From NCBI GenBank assembly GCA_016720835.1, contig JADKJW010000001.1, forward strand, positions 124,001 to 188,000: 64,000 nucleotides of DNA. Direction: 5' to 3'. This stretch comes from Ignavibacteria bacterium. GTDB taxonomy: Bacteria > Bacteroidota > Ignavibacteria > SZUA-365. The position numbers were made by a program, and so were the translations under genes. Below the pieces are notes generated by a model. The model made no database searches, was not told the DNA's origin, and saw only the letters and a program-made list of their open reading frames with translations. Positions 17,607 to 26,169 of this stretch are shown in pieces (the first letter of the stretch is position 1; each line of letters begins with the position of its first letter).

Positions 17607-17684
17607 TTCCCTACGCCGGCATTATCCGGGTCAGGTTCGATGGGTGTGTTCTCAGCCGTCCGGTGTTTCGGACAGCACCCCGTG
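17607..17684 (-). promoter_or_regulatory. TPP riboswitch (THI element)
   Basis: On the minus strand the conserved pieces occur in order: GGGGTG, GGCTGAGA, ACCC, GAACCTGA, then CCGGATAATGCCGGCGTAGG. These match the TPP aptamer core. It is 115 nt upstream of the TonB receptor start, with a terminator in between, so TPP binding should stop transcription of the receptor and kinase. Confidence 0.96.
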
Positions 17685-17693
17685 TGAATTTCC

Positions 17694-17722
17694 AATATAC
17701 GGAGCGCACTTCCCGGACACAA
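17694..17722 (-). promoter_or_regulatory. Sigma70-type promoter of the thiamine operon
   Basis: Minus strand TTGTGT (17717-17722), 17 bp, TATATT (17694-17699). Transcription would begin a few bases before the riboswitch aptamer. Confidence 0.65.
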
Positions 17723-17786
17723 CGACGGACGAAGGCGCCGCCGAATTGCATTCGGAATCCACAGCCGACGGCGGTATTTTCGTTCC

Positions 17787-19148
17787 ATGAAAAAGACCAT
17801 TCTCCCTCTTCTGCTGCTTGCCTTGCTCCCCGCCGTCCTCGCCCGGGCCCAGTATTACCGCCCCGCCTTCGAGAAAATCACCCTCGAGAACGGGTTGAGC
17901 GTCATGTTCCACCGCGACACGACCCTGCCGGTGGTCTCCGTGAATATCGCCTACCATGGCGGTTCGGCATGGGATCCGAAGGGCAGGAGCGGCCTGGCGA
18001 CCATCGCGGCGAACATGCTGCTCTCGGCGCTCCCCGCGCATGCGGCATCGGAACTCCGCCGCCTCGATACGACAGGCGGTGTGTCGTACGCGGGATTGAC
18101 AAATGTGGACTGGGCCAATGTCGCCTGCACCTATCCCGCGAAGGATCTCGAAGCCGCGCTCTGGATAGAAGCCGAGCGCATGAGTTCCGCCGCCGACGCG
18201 GTGACGCCGCAACTTGTCACAGGAGCCGTCCAGTACCAGCTCCAGAAAATGGTCAAGGACGCCAGGCAAGCGCTCTGGGACGTGCAACCGCGCCTCTACG
18301 CGGAATTGTATCCTGAGAATCACCAGTACCGCCATGTCAGCAGCGGCGACACCACCGATCTGAAATCGATCACGCCGGCGGATGTGGAGAAATTCATGAA
18401 GATCTTCTTCGTCCCGGCGAATGCCAGCATGACCATCGGCGGAAATTTCCGCATCGATCAGGCCAAGGCGCTCGTGAAAAAATATTTCTCGAAGATCCCG
18501 GCGGGAAAGCGCATGCAGTGGAAAGCGCAGGACAAGGTCCTGCCGCCGCTCGGAGCCTCTTCGCTGATCAAGCAGGCGCCGGTCGACTACGAAATGCTCT
18601 ACATCATCTTCGCGACCAGACCCATTGGCGATCCCGACGAGCCCGCGCTCAAAATGCTCGGCCATTATCTTGCCGGAGCGTCGGATTCCCCGTTCAAAAA
18701 GGCGTTGCTCGACGCGTATCCGACAGTGCTCGACATTTCCGTGACGCAGAGTTCGCAGGAACTCGACGGGACTCTCTGGATCGTCGTCACCTGCACGCCG
18801 GATGCGCGATTGCAGGAAGTCCATGACCACATCATGACGCTCCTGCGCAAGGCCTCGGAGAAGGAAATCCCGGAGCTGGACTTGCGCATGGCCCGCAATC
18901 TCTCCGAGATGCAGTTCCTTCCCCCGCTCGAGAAGTTCTACGGCTTCGGCGGCCGCTGCGATGTCCTCAACCTCGCCAATCTCTATACCGGAAATCCTCT
19001 GACACCCTTCCTCACGATCGAGAATCAGGCCAACGTCACGAGTTTCGCGCTTCGGGAGATGTTGCGAAAATACTGCTCGCCCGATCATCATGTCGTCATG
19101 AGCATCGTCGCGCCCACGCGCACGGAGAACGCCGTCACGATCAAATGA
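17787..19148 (+). CDS. Secreted M16-family peptidase homologue lacking the zinc motif
   Basis: Protein of 453 residues with signal peptide (ILPLLLLALLPAVLARAQ) and the M16 (pitrilysin/processing-peptidase) fold: LENGLSVMFHRDTTLPVVSV, then YHGGSAWDPKGRSGLA. The inverted zinc motif HxxEH expected directly after GLA is replaced by T72-I-A-A75-N76, and no other zinc site is visible, so it is predicted to be inactive. The second domain region (ITPADVEKFMKIFFVPANAS) is typical of the family. In many bacteria an inactive M16 subunit pairs with an active one from an adjacent gene; the neighbours here are not M16. It probably acts in the periplasm, either as an unlinked partner subunit or as a binding protein. 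Confidence 0.85.
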   Translation: MKKTILPLLLLALLPAVLARAQYYRPAFEKITLENGLSVMFHRDTTLPVVSVNIAYHGGSAWDPKGRSGLATIAANMLLSALPAHAASELRRLDTTGGVSYAGLTNVDWANVACTYPAKDLEAALWIEAERMSSAADAVTPQLVTGAVQYQLQKMVKDARQALWDVQPRLYAELYPENHQYRHVSSGDTTDLKSITPADVEKFMKIFFVPANASMTIGGNFRIDQAKALVKKYFSKIPAGKRMQWKAQDKVLPPLGASSLIKQAPVDYEMLYIIFATRPIGDPDEPALKMLGHYLAGASDSPFKKALLDAYPTVLDISVTQSSQELDGTLWIVVTCTPDARLQEVHDHIMTLLRKASEKEIPELDLRMARNLSEMQFLPPLEKFYGFGGRCDVLNLANLYTGNPLTPFLTIENQANVTSFALREMLRKYCSPDHHVVMSIVAPTRTENAVTIK

Positions 19149-19179
19149 TCGCGTCGGCAGCACCGCGAACGTGACGCAA

Positions 19180-19247
19180 CGATGTGAGATCGGAGATGCG
19201 AGAAGCAGGACCTCGGGTTCCGACTTCGCAACTCTGATCTCTCATCG
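19180..19247. repeat. Long imperfect inverted repeat (REP-like hairpin)
   Basis: The left arm CGATGTGAGATCGGAGATGC and the right arm ending CTCTGATCTCTCATCG pair with only a few mismatches. The inner part (GAAGCAGGACC / GGTTCCGACTTC) extends the stem almost to the centre. The whole 68 nt can fold as one hairpin. There is no U-tract. It lies just after the M16 gene and could be a REP-type mobile palindrome or an mRNA-end structure. Confidence 0.5.
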
Positions 19248-19420
19248 TTCCATGTGAACTGCATTCACGCAACTGCGCCCCGGATTCACAGCGATGGATT
19301 CGCCCCCACGAAAACCAGGGGTATTTCATCAAAACGGTGAGTGGCACGGTTTTTCGATGATTCTTCTCAGGAAGCGGAATGCCTCCCTTTCCACGAGACT
19401 CAGAATCATCGGAGAATATC

Positions 19421-19843
19421 ATGAAACGTATCAGGCCCATCACCGCACTCCTCGCCCTCAGCATGCTTCCGGTGTTCAGTTCCGCACAGGCGCCCGATGC
19501 CGGACGCACGCTGGTCTGCGGCACGAATGATGGAACGCTGCTCATCACATCGGAATCCGTCAACATCCGCGATTATCGTTTCGAGTTCGACGGCTTCGCC
19601 GAACGCGGCATCGTCCGCCTCATCGATCGGCGCAGCGGGACCACGGCGGAACTCGACTCCCGCAGCGATGAAGGCCTGTACTTCGTCATCCGCGAAACGA
19701 CTGCCAGCATGCAACTCGTCGCGCCGCGAACGAAGATGTACCTGCGCGGCGCGGACGGCGAGGGCAGTCAGCCCGTGAGCGGACGCCCCATGCAGAATCT
19801 CATCGCTCTCGCGCAATCCCCTTCACTCGCCACTGCCCGGTAA
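19421..19843 (+). CDS. Small secreted protein of unknown function
   Basis: Protein of 140 residues, not recognised. A clear signal peptide (ITALLALSMLPVFSSAQAP) follows the ATG at 19421, which has CGGAGA eight bases upstream; an earlier in-frame ATG at 19379 lacks both. The mature part is about 115 residues, polar and beta-strand-like (NIRDYRFEFDGFAERGIVRL, GLYFVIRETTASMQLV), with no cysteine pairs beyond one Cys. It has no T9SS sorting domain or lipobox, so it is probably periplasmic. It stands alone between the M16 homologue and a bidirectional terminator. Confidence 0.65.
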   Translation: MKRIRPITALLALSMLPVFSSAQAPDAGRTLVCGTNDGTLLITSESVNIRDYRFEFDGFAERGIVRLIDRRSGTTAELDSRSDEGLYFVIRETTASMQLVAPRTKMYLRGADGEGSQPVSGRPMQNLIALAQSPSLATAR

Positions 19844-19943
19844 CCTTCCGGCACGCGGCGCATATCCCCGCCAACCCGAGACTCCATTCTTCATTTCCCA
19901 CCGCCCACGGCTGGCCGCTTCAAACAGGACCAGCCGATCTTTT

Positions 19944-19980
19944 ATAAAAAAACCGGCCGTGAAACACGGCCGGTTTTTTT
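19944..19980. terminator. Bidirectional intrinsic terminator
   Basis: AAAAAAACCGGCCGTG-loop-CACGGCCGGTTTTTTT. It serves both the small secreted gene (plus) and the P-domain gene (minus). Confidence 0.92.
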
Positions 19981-20000
19981 CACATTCTCCGTGAGGAGAA

Positions 20001-22790
20001 TTACTTCGACAGGATCATCTTGCGGCTCGTCGAGAACGACGCCGAACCGTCGATCGCCGTGGCATCCATGCGGTACAGATAGATGCCGCTCGGCATGACC
20101 TCGCGCGCTTCGTTCTGTCCGTTCCATGTCACGATGTACTTGCCTGCCGTCTGACTCGAATTCACGAGCATCGACACCTGGCGGCCGAGCATGTCATAGA
20201 TCCGCACGATGACCTGCGCATCCGTCGGGAGGTTGTACGCAATGTTCGTCGTGGGATTGAACGGGTTCGGGTAGTTCTGCGTCAGCTCGAAGCCGTCGGG
20301 ATTGACGAAGCTTTCGACCACCGGACGCGGTGCAATCGATTTTCTCGCGACGAGCTGCGCGACGGTGAGGTCACCGAAGCGAAGACCTTCCACCATCACG
20401 TCGTCGGAGGACGAGAAGCCCATCGGACGGGCCGCGATGTCGCCGACCGGGAGAGTCTGCATGACGGCGAGGCGGTTCTGCAATTCCACGATGCTCGCGG
20501 AAACGCGGGCGCCGGCGGACTCGCGTTCGGCCATGTCCTTCGAAAGAATCATCGCCGCGGCATTGCCGTGCGTGGCCATCGCCGCGAGGTCCGGGGTCAA
20601 CCCGAATTCGGGCCGCGATGCGCTGAGCGTCCTGCTCGCGGTGGCGGTGATCGCCTGCTGCTCGGTGGAAGTCGCGACCGATGCGAACACGTTCGACAGC
20701 ACGTCGCCCGCGAATTCACGGGTCGGAAGCACCATGAAGGTGTTGCCGGCTTTCACGAACGCGCGCGCCGCGGTGGCGTCCGTGGTCGTGAGGGTACCGA
20801 TCCACAGAATCTGGCCTTCCTCCGGAAGCACGCCGTCGACCGTGCGGTCAACAAAACGCGCCTGCAGACCCATGGCGTTCATCGATGTTTCGATCGTGTT
20901 GCGAAGCGACGCGTCGAGGGTGCCGCGATGGCTGACCGCGATCGGCGCGAATGCCTTCACATACTGACGCGAGTAGCTGTTGTTGATGAGGTTTTCGTCG
21001 TCCGCGCGCTCGATCCAGGCCTTGATCGTGTAGCTGCCGGAAGACGGTACGCTGAAATTGTCGAAGTCCACATCGGCGATGTACGGGGCATTCTGCAGCC
21101 ACACGCGACGCTCGCTGTAGTAGACCTGCGCGTTGGTGGCATTGTTGGTGATCGACACCTTGCCGAACGTCACGGCATTCGGAAGCAGCGGATGGTTCGC
21201 GAAGGAACCGAAACGCACACGCGGTGTGAACGAAGACGGCAGGCTCGCGGGCGGATTGAGGATGGCGATGACGCCCACGTCGGAACCGGTCACAAAATTC
21301 GGGCGGATCATCTTGCCGCCGAACTGGCGAAGGAATTCCGGCGACCAGGTTCCGCCGTTGTTCTGGCTGAAGAACTCCACGCCGGTATTGTAATAGCGGC
21401 TGTACAGTCCGTTGATGTCGAAGGGGCTGCCTTCCTGGTCGAGACCGAGGCCGACGCCGCCCGTGGTGGCTGCGACAGAAGCGCAGATACCAAACGCGTA
21501 AGTTCCTGCGGGGAGTGTCACCGGGGGAGTGAAGTCATAGGACACCCACTTGCCGCCCTGCACGGGAAGCGAACGAGGTCCGGTGGTGTACAGTTCGATT
21601 CCCGCGGGAGCGCCGCTGGAAGCATCCCACACTTTCACTTCAACGCGCGCCGCGGAATTGGCGGGCTCGAGTTCCACATTCGTGCCCTGCCAGACGTCGA
21701 TGCTGGTGAGCATCTGCTCCTGTGCGAGTGCGAAAACGTTGGCCTCGCAATCGTTGAGCGGGTTGTTGTAGGTCTGCGCCGATGTCCCGCCGTCGTAACC
21801 GAGCGAACCCGGAGTCAGGGCCGTATTCACTGCGTCGGTGTTGTCGAGACGGCTGGAGAACAGATCCCCGCGCTGATACAACGAGGTCGTCACGCGGAAA
21901 TTTCCTGTCTGCGTGGGCAGCATGATGATGTTTCCCAGCACGAACTGCCCGAGTGGCAGATTCAGGTTGTAGGCTGCCGGAGCAGGCGTGCTGTTGTCCG
22001 GAAAACGCTGCTGATACGTGACCTGCGTCTCAGACGCGGTTTTACTGTTCTGGATCAGGGTGCCGAGATAGACAGAGCCGCCGAGCGGACGGTAGCCGAG
22101 CGTACGCACCGGGTAGAAGCCCGGCAGCGACAGCATGGTCTGATCGTCGGTGAACGGAGACGGCATGCGCGATCCGGGCTGTCCGCACTTGTTCCGGTAA
22201 TTGATATCCCAGCCGATGCGGACGTCCTTGTAGAAACCGTACCGGTTGAAAATCAGCGCCCAGCGGCGGAGCACACCGACGTCGCCGCCGGCATTGTCGA
22301 GCACCTGAATCGTCCACGTGCCGATAGGCGATCCGCCCGTCGGGAACACGGTGCCCGGCTGCGGCCGGTACACGCCGCGGAAGTACGCGGTCTGATTCGT
22401 GGCTTCGTTCACGTAGATGCCCGGAAGTGCGCTGCCCGCGGGCACGCTGCCGCTGCACGGCATCGGATTCACCACCGGATCGAAAATCGTGTTCTCGTAG
22501 TTGTCGTAGACGCTGCCGTTGTACTGCGAGAGAACGAAATTTCCAATGGGAGACTGCAGCGTGATCAGGAGGTCACTGGCAGCCGTGTGCTGAATATCGA
22601 CCATCACCTGCATGTTCGCGATCGTGAACGCGTCGGTGATGTTGAAGACGCTCGTCGTCGTGCTGAAGTCGGTGACCGGAGCGTTGACGTCCTGCCAGTA
22701 TTCCCATGGCGGCGTCCCCTGCGCGAAGGCAGGTGTCGCTCCGACAAGGCCCAGCGCAAAGAGAGCCAAAAACAGTCGGGCTGTTTTCAT
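20001..22790 (-). CDS. Secreted protein with P-domain and T9SS C-terminal sorting domain
   Basis: Protein of 929 residues. ATG at 22790 follows AGGAGGAATCA. A signal peptide ends ATPAFA. Residues about 40-185 form a proprotein-convertase P-like domain (VMVDIQHTAASDLLITLQSP, then GTWTIQVLDNAGGDVGVL), a beta-sandwich often found beside proteases. The middle contains repeated extracellular beta segments (a VRVEVKVWD region, FTPRVRFGSFANH, YSERRVWLQN) without a recognised catalytic triad. The last 85 residues, from ELTQNYPNPFNPTTNIAYNL to the end, are a textbook T9SS type A domain. It is therefore exported by T9SS to the surface; its function is unknown. It has its own promoter about 80 nt upstream and ends at the bidirectional terminator. 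Confidence 0.88.
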   Translation of the reverse strand: MKTARLFLALFALGLVGATPAFAQGTPPWEYWQDVNAPVTDFSTTTSVFNITDAFTIANMQVMVDIQHTAASDLLITLQSPIGNFVLSQYNGSVYDNYENTIFDPVVNPMPCSGSVPAGSALPGIYVNEATNQTAYFRGVYRPQPGTVFPTGGSPIGTWTIQVLDNAGGDVGVLRRWALIFNRYGFYKDVRIGWDINYRNKCGQPGSRMPSPFTDDQTMLSLPGFYPVRTLGYRPLGGSVYLGTLIQNSKTASETQVTYQQRFPDNSTPAPAAYNLNLPLGQFVLGNIIMLPTQTGNFRVTTSLYQRGDLFSSRLDNTDAVNTALTPGSLGYDGGTSAQTYNNPLNDCEANVFALAQEQMLTSIDVWQGTNVELEPANSAARVEVKVWDASSGAPAGIELYTTGPRSLPVQGGKWVSYDFTPPVTLPAGTYAFGICASVAATTGGVGLGLDQEGSPFDINGLYSRYYNTGVEFFSQNNGGTWSPEFLRQFGGKMIRPNFVTGSDVGVIAILNPPASLPSSFTPRVRFGSFANHPLLPNAVTFGKVSITNNATNAQVYYSERRVWLQNAPYIADVDFDNFSVPSSGSYTIKAWIERADDENLINNSYSRQYVKAFAPIAVSHRGTLDASLRNTIETSMNAMGLQARFVDRTVDGVLPEEGQILWIGTLTTTDATAARAFVKAGNTFMVLPTREFAGDVLSNVFASVATSTEQQAITATASRTLSASRPEFGLTPDLAAMATHGNAAAMILSKDMAERESAGARVSASIVELQNRLAVMQTLPVGDIAARPMGFSSSDDVMVEGLRFGDLTVAQLVARKSIAPRPVVESFVNPDGFELTQNYPNPFNPTTNIAYNLPTDAQVIVRIYDMLGRQVSMLVNSSQTAGKYIVTWNGQNEAREVMPSGIYLYRMDATAIDGSASFSTSRKMILSK

Positions 22791-22870
22791 TGATTCCTCC
22801 TAAACTCAGTGAAAAATTGAGAAAAGTATGGGCAGTTTTTCTCGGATAGAATGATGGACTAATCCCACGA

Positions 22871-22899
22871 AAACTACCATTTCAGCTATCTAAAGTCAA
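22871..22899 (-). promoter_or_regulatory. Candidate sigma70 promoter of the P-domain T9SS gene
   Basis: Minus strand TTGACT (22894-22899), 17 bp, TAGTTT (22871-22876), in an AT-rich leader. The rest of the 22791-23220 gap holds only this promoter and the lpxH promoter. Confidence 0.55.
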
Positions 22900-23059
22900 G
22901 CAAAGAGAAATCGAAAATAATAGCTGAAAATCTTGTGCTTCTCCGGATCCTGAATTCCCGTTCCGCTTGCGCACCCGAGCCGAACGCCGAAAACGACGGT
23001 GTGCCGCCCTCCGTGTGAAAGACCGGCACACCAGGGCAGCCTCCGCGCGGACAGCATCG

Positions 23060-23088
23060 TTGGCATTTCGCCGCGATGATGCTAACTT
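23060..23088 (+). promoter_or_regulatory. Candidate sigma70 promoter of lpxH-PBP1A
   Basis: TTGGCA (23060-23065), 17 bp, TAACTT (23083-23088), 132 nt upstream of the lpxH start. Confidence 0.45.
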
Positions 23089-23220
23089 CGTTGGTACTCT
23101 GAAACCGACATCCGGACCCATGATCCACCTGTTCCCTCGCATTATCACTTCGCCGCCACTCTTCCTGAGACGGGTCGCATGCTGTGAACGGCATCCGGGT
23201 CGACGGCCGGACGGGCGTAC

Positions 23221-23976
23221 ATGAGCGCGCTCTATTTCCTGTCGGACGTGCATCTCGGTGCCGAAGGGCGCGACCGCGAACGGATCAAGCAGCGGCGCCT
23301 GTTGTCCGTGCTCGAGCGGGCGCGCCTCGACGCGTCGGCGCTGTTCATTGTCGGGGATCTGTTCGATTTCTGGTTCGAATACGGTTCCGTGCTCCCGCGA
23401 GGCCATCACCGGGTCCTCACCGCTCTCGAAAATCTCGCCGAGGCGGGCGTCGGCATCACCTACCTCGCCGGGAACCACGATTTTGCCATCGGGGCGTTTT
23501 TTGAGAAGGAACTCGGGATCAGGGTTCTTCGCAATGACCTCGACTTCTCTCATGAAGGAATGCGTTTCGCGCTCTACCATGGCGACGGTCTCGCTCCCAA
23601 AGACGGGCCGTACCGCCTTCTGAAAGCCGTGCTCCGGAACCGCGCCGCGCAATGGTGCTTCCGCTGGCTGCATCCGGATCTCGGGTTTTCGCTCGCGAGA
23701 GTCACCTCGCACACGAGCCGCACGTACACCTCGACGGTGAAAAAGTACGGTCCTGTCGACGGCATGAAGCGGGACGCGGAACGGCGCATCGGCGAGGGCG
23801 CCGACGTCGTGGTGATGGGACACCGGCACATCCCTGCGATGGAGCGGATCGGCTCCGGCCTGTACGTCAATCTCGGCGACTGGATCACCCACTTCACGTA
23901 TGCGGTCTGGGAAAACGGAGCGATGCGGCTGATGACCGTCCGCAACGACATCATTCAACCGTTCGGCGAGGCATAG
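23221..23976 (+). CDS. lpxH: UDP-2,3-diacylglucosamine diphosphatase (LpxH)
   Basis: Peripheral inner-membrane metallophosphoesterase that hydrolyses UDP-2,3-diacylglucosamine to lipid X in lipid A synthesis. The 251-residue length is normal. The five calcineurin-type metal motifs are present in order: SDVHLG (D9, H11), VGDLFDFWFE, AGNHDFAIG, LYHGDG and MGHRHIPA. The family phrase VNLGDWITHFTYAVWENG near the end also fits. The next gene (PBP1A type) starts directly after its stop codon, so they form an envelope-biogenesis pair. No strong Shine-Dalgarno site is visible before the ATG. Confidence 0.93.
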   Translation: MSALYFLSDVHLGAEGRDRERIKQRRLLSVLERARLDASALFIVGDLFDFWFEYGSVLPRGHHRVLTALENLAEAGVGITYLAGNHDFAIGAFFEKELGIRVLRNDLDFSHEGMRFALYHGDGLAPKDGPYRLLKAVLRNRAAQWCFRWLHPDLGFSLARVTSHTSRTYTSTVKKYGPVDGMKRDAERRIGEGADVVVMGHRHIPAMERIGSGLYVNLGDWITHFTYAVWENGAMRLMTVRNDIIQPFGEA

Positions 23977-26169
23977 ATGGAACCGCGGAGAGTCTGGCTC
24001 ATCATCGGCGCCATCGCGGCGGTCATCGCGGGATATCTCTTTCTCGATTCACTGATGGACGAGCTTCCCTCCCTGGAGGAACTGGAGAATCCGCGGCCGC
24101 CCTTTGCCACCCGCGTGTACTCGATCGACGGGGAACTCATCGACAAGTTCTTCGAGGAGAACCGCTCCCGCATCGCGACGCTCGACAGCGTTCCGCCGGC
24201 CTTCGTTCAAGCCCTCCTCGCCACCGAAGACACGCGCTTCTACGATCACTGGGGCGTGGATCTGCGCGCCGTGGCGCGCATCCTGTTCGTGAACCTGTCG
24301 CGGTTCACATTGAGCGGTCCGGGAGGCAGCACGATCACCCAGCAACTCGCGCGCAAGCTCTACCTCTCGAATGAAGTGACGATCACGCGGAAGCTGCGCG
24401 AATGGATCACGGCCGTGCAGATCGAACGGCGCTACACGAAGAACGAAATCCTCATCATGTACATCAACATCGCGCCGTTCGGACGCGGCGCCTACGGCCT
24501 CCAGTCGGCCGCGCAGGAGTTCTTTTCGAAATCGCCCCGGCAACTCACCGTTGCGGAATGCGCGTTCCTCGTGGGCTTGCTCAAAAATCCCACGCGGTAC
24601 GATCCGCGGAGGAACTACGGCCGCGCCGTCTCGAGGCGAAACACCGTCCTGATGCGCATGGCCGACGAGGACGTCATCACCGACGCGCAATTCGAGGCGC
24701 TGCGCAACGATTCCATCGTCACCCGCGCCCGCACGCGCTCGGCGGGCATCGCCCCGCATTTCATCGAGTATGTCCGGCAGCAGCTGCGCGAAAAGGCGGA
24801 GAAGTACGGATTCAACCTGTACCGCGACGGCCTCACCGTCTACACCACGCTCGACAGCCGCATGCAGGCGCACGCCAATCGCGCGGTCCAGGATCACCTC
24901 GCGGCCTTCCAGCCCACATTCTCGGCCCGATGGAGCTGGGAGACGCCGCAGCGGAGGGCCATCCTCGCCAGCGGCATCACCGTTGCCGCCCGCGCGACGC
25001 CGGAGTACCTCTCCGCCAAAACCGCCGATGCGCGTGAACTCGCGCTTATCCGACTGCGCCGCAACCCGGTCTTCGTCGACTCCGTCAAGGCCGCGCTGAC
25101 GCGCATCCAGGTGGGATTCGCGGCCATCGATCCCAGGAGCGGACAGATCCGCGCGATGGTCGGCAATTCCGAAATGCGCTTCCGCTACGGTCTCAATCAC
25201 TGCACGCAGATCGAGCGCCAGCCGGGGTCCACCTTCAAGCCGTTCGTGTACACGGTGGCGATAGACAACGGCTACACGCCGGCGTATCAACTCCCGAATG
25301 AACCCATCGCGATCTCCGACGGCAGCGGCCGCAAGTGGACCCCGAAGAATTTCGGCGGGGAGAGCGGCGGCATTTACACGCTTCGCCGCGGCCTCATGCT
25401 CTCGGTCAACCTGATCGCGATCCGTACCATGCTCGAAATCGCGCCCGCCGAGGAGGTGGTCCGCTACGCCCACCGCATGGGCATCGAAAGCACGCTCCGG
25501 CCGTATCCATCGCTCGCGATCGGCACGTCGGAAGTCGTCCCGCTCGAGATATTCTCGGCGTACGGCTCCTACGCGAACGAAGGCATCTTCGCGAAACCCT
25601 ATGCCATCGTCCGCATCGAGGACCGCGACGGACGTGTCTACGAAAACAATACCGGAGAATTCCGCGAGGTGCTGAGCAAGGAAACGGCCTTCATCATGAC
25701 GACGATGCTGCGTTCGGTGATGACGGGCGGCACGGGCGCGGGAACACGCTCGTCATTCGCGGGACCCGCGGCGGGCAAAACCGGTACGACACAGGACTAC
25801 GCGGACGCCTGGTTCATCGGCTTCACGCCGAATCTCGTCGCAGGGGTCTGGACCGGTTTCGACGACCGGCGCGTCACCTTCACGGGCTCCTACGGCCAGG
25901 GCAGCGTCGCCGCAGGGCCGATCTGGGCACGGTTCATGAAGTACACGTACGGGGATGGCCGCATCAAGTTGCCGGTCCTGGATTTCCCGCAACCGCCGGG
26001 CGTCGCGCAGGAGCGTATCTGTCTCGAAAGCCAGAACCTCGCGACCTCGTCCTGCCCGAATACCGTCCTGGAGTGGGTGAACAAGAAATACATGCCGGGC
26101 TTCTGCACGCAGCATACATCCTCGGGCGGCGGCATCCCGAAGAAAAAAGACAACATCATCGAGTATTAA
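23977..26169 (+). CDS. mrcA: Bifunctional penicillin-binding protein, PBP1A family
   Basis: Peptidoglycan glycosyltransferase/transpeptidase of 730 residues, anchored by one N-terminal transmembrane segment (VWLIIGAIAAVIAGYLFL). The GT51 domain shows the catalytic glutamate E84 in ATEDTRFYDHWG, then GGSTITQQLARKLYL and KNEILIMYINIAPFGRGAYG. The transpeptidase domain shows the active serine in RQPGSTFKPF (S418, K421) and the KTGTT box (K601). It polymerises and cross-links glycan strands in the periplasm. Its start abuts the lpxH stop. Its 3' end overlaps by 14 nt the 3' end of the convergent BtuF-like gene. Confidence 0.95.
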   Translation: MEPRRVWLIIGAIAAVIAGYLFLDSLMDELPSLEELENPRPPFATRVYSIDGELIDKFFEENRSRIATLDSVPPAFVQALLATEDTRFYDHWGVDLRAVARILFVNLSRFTLSGPGGSTITQQLARKLYLSNEVTITRKLREWITAVQIERRYTKNEILIMYINIAPFGRGAYGLQSAAQEFFSKSPRQLTVAECAFLVGLLKNPTRYDPRRNYGRAVSRRNTVLMRMADEDVITDAQFEALRNDSIVTRARTRSAGIAPHFIEYVRQQLREKAEKYGFNLYRDGLTVYTTLDSRMQAHANRAVQDHLAAFQPTFSARWSWETPQRRAILASGITVAARATPEYLSAKTADARELALIRLRRNPVFVDSVKAALTRIQVGFAAIDPRSGQIRAMVGNSEMRFRYGLNHCTQIERQPGSTFKPFVYTVAIDNGYTPAYQLPNEPIAISDGSGRKWTPKNFGGESGGIYTLRRGLMLSVNLIAIRTMLEIAPAEEVVRYAHRMGIESTLRPYPSLAIGTSEVVPLEIFSAYGSYANEGIFAKPYAIVRIEDRDGRVYENNTGEFREVLSKETAFIMTTMLRSVMTGGTGAGTRSSFAGPAAGKTGTTQDYADAWFIGFTPNLVAGVWTGFDDRRVTFTGSYGQGSVAAGPIWARFMKYTYGDGRIKLPVLDFPQPPGVAQERICLESQNLATSSCPNTVLEWVNKKYMPGFCTQHTSSGGGIPKKKDNIIEY

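Noticed and set aside
22882..23958. Minus-strand frame of 358 codons opposite lpxH
   Set aside because: All five LpxH metal motifs are on the plus strand; the antisense frame has no similarity.
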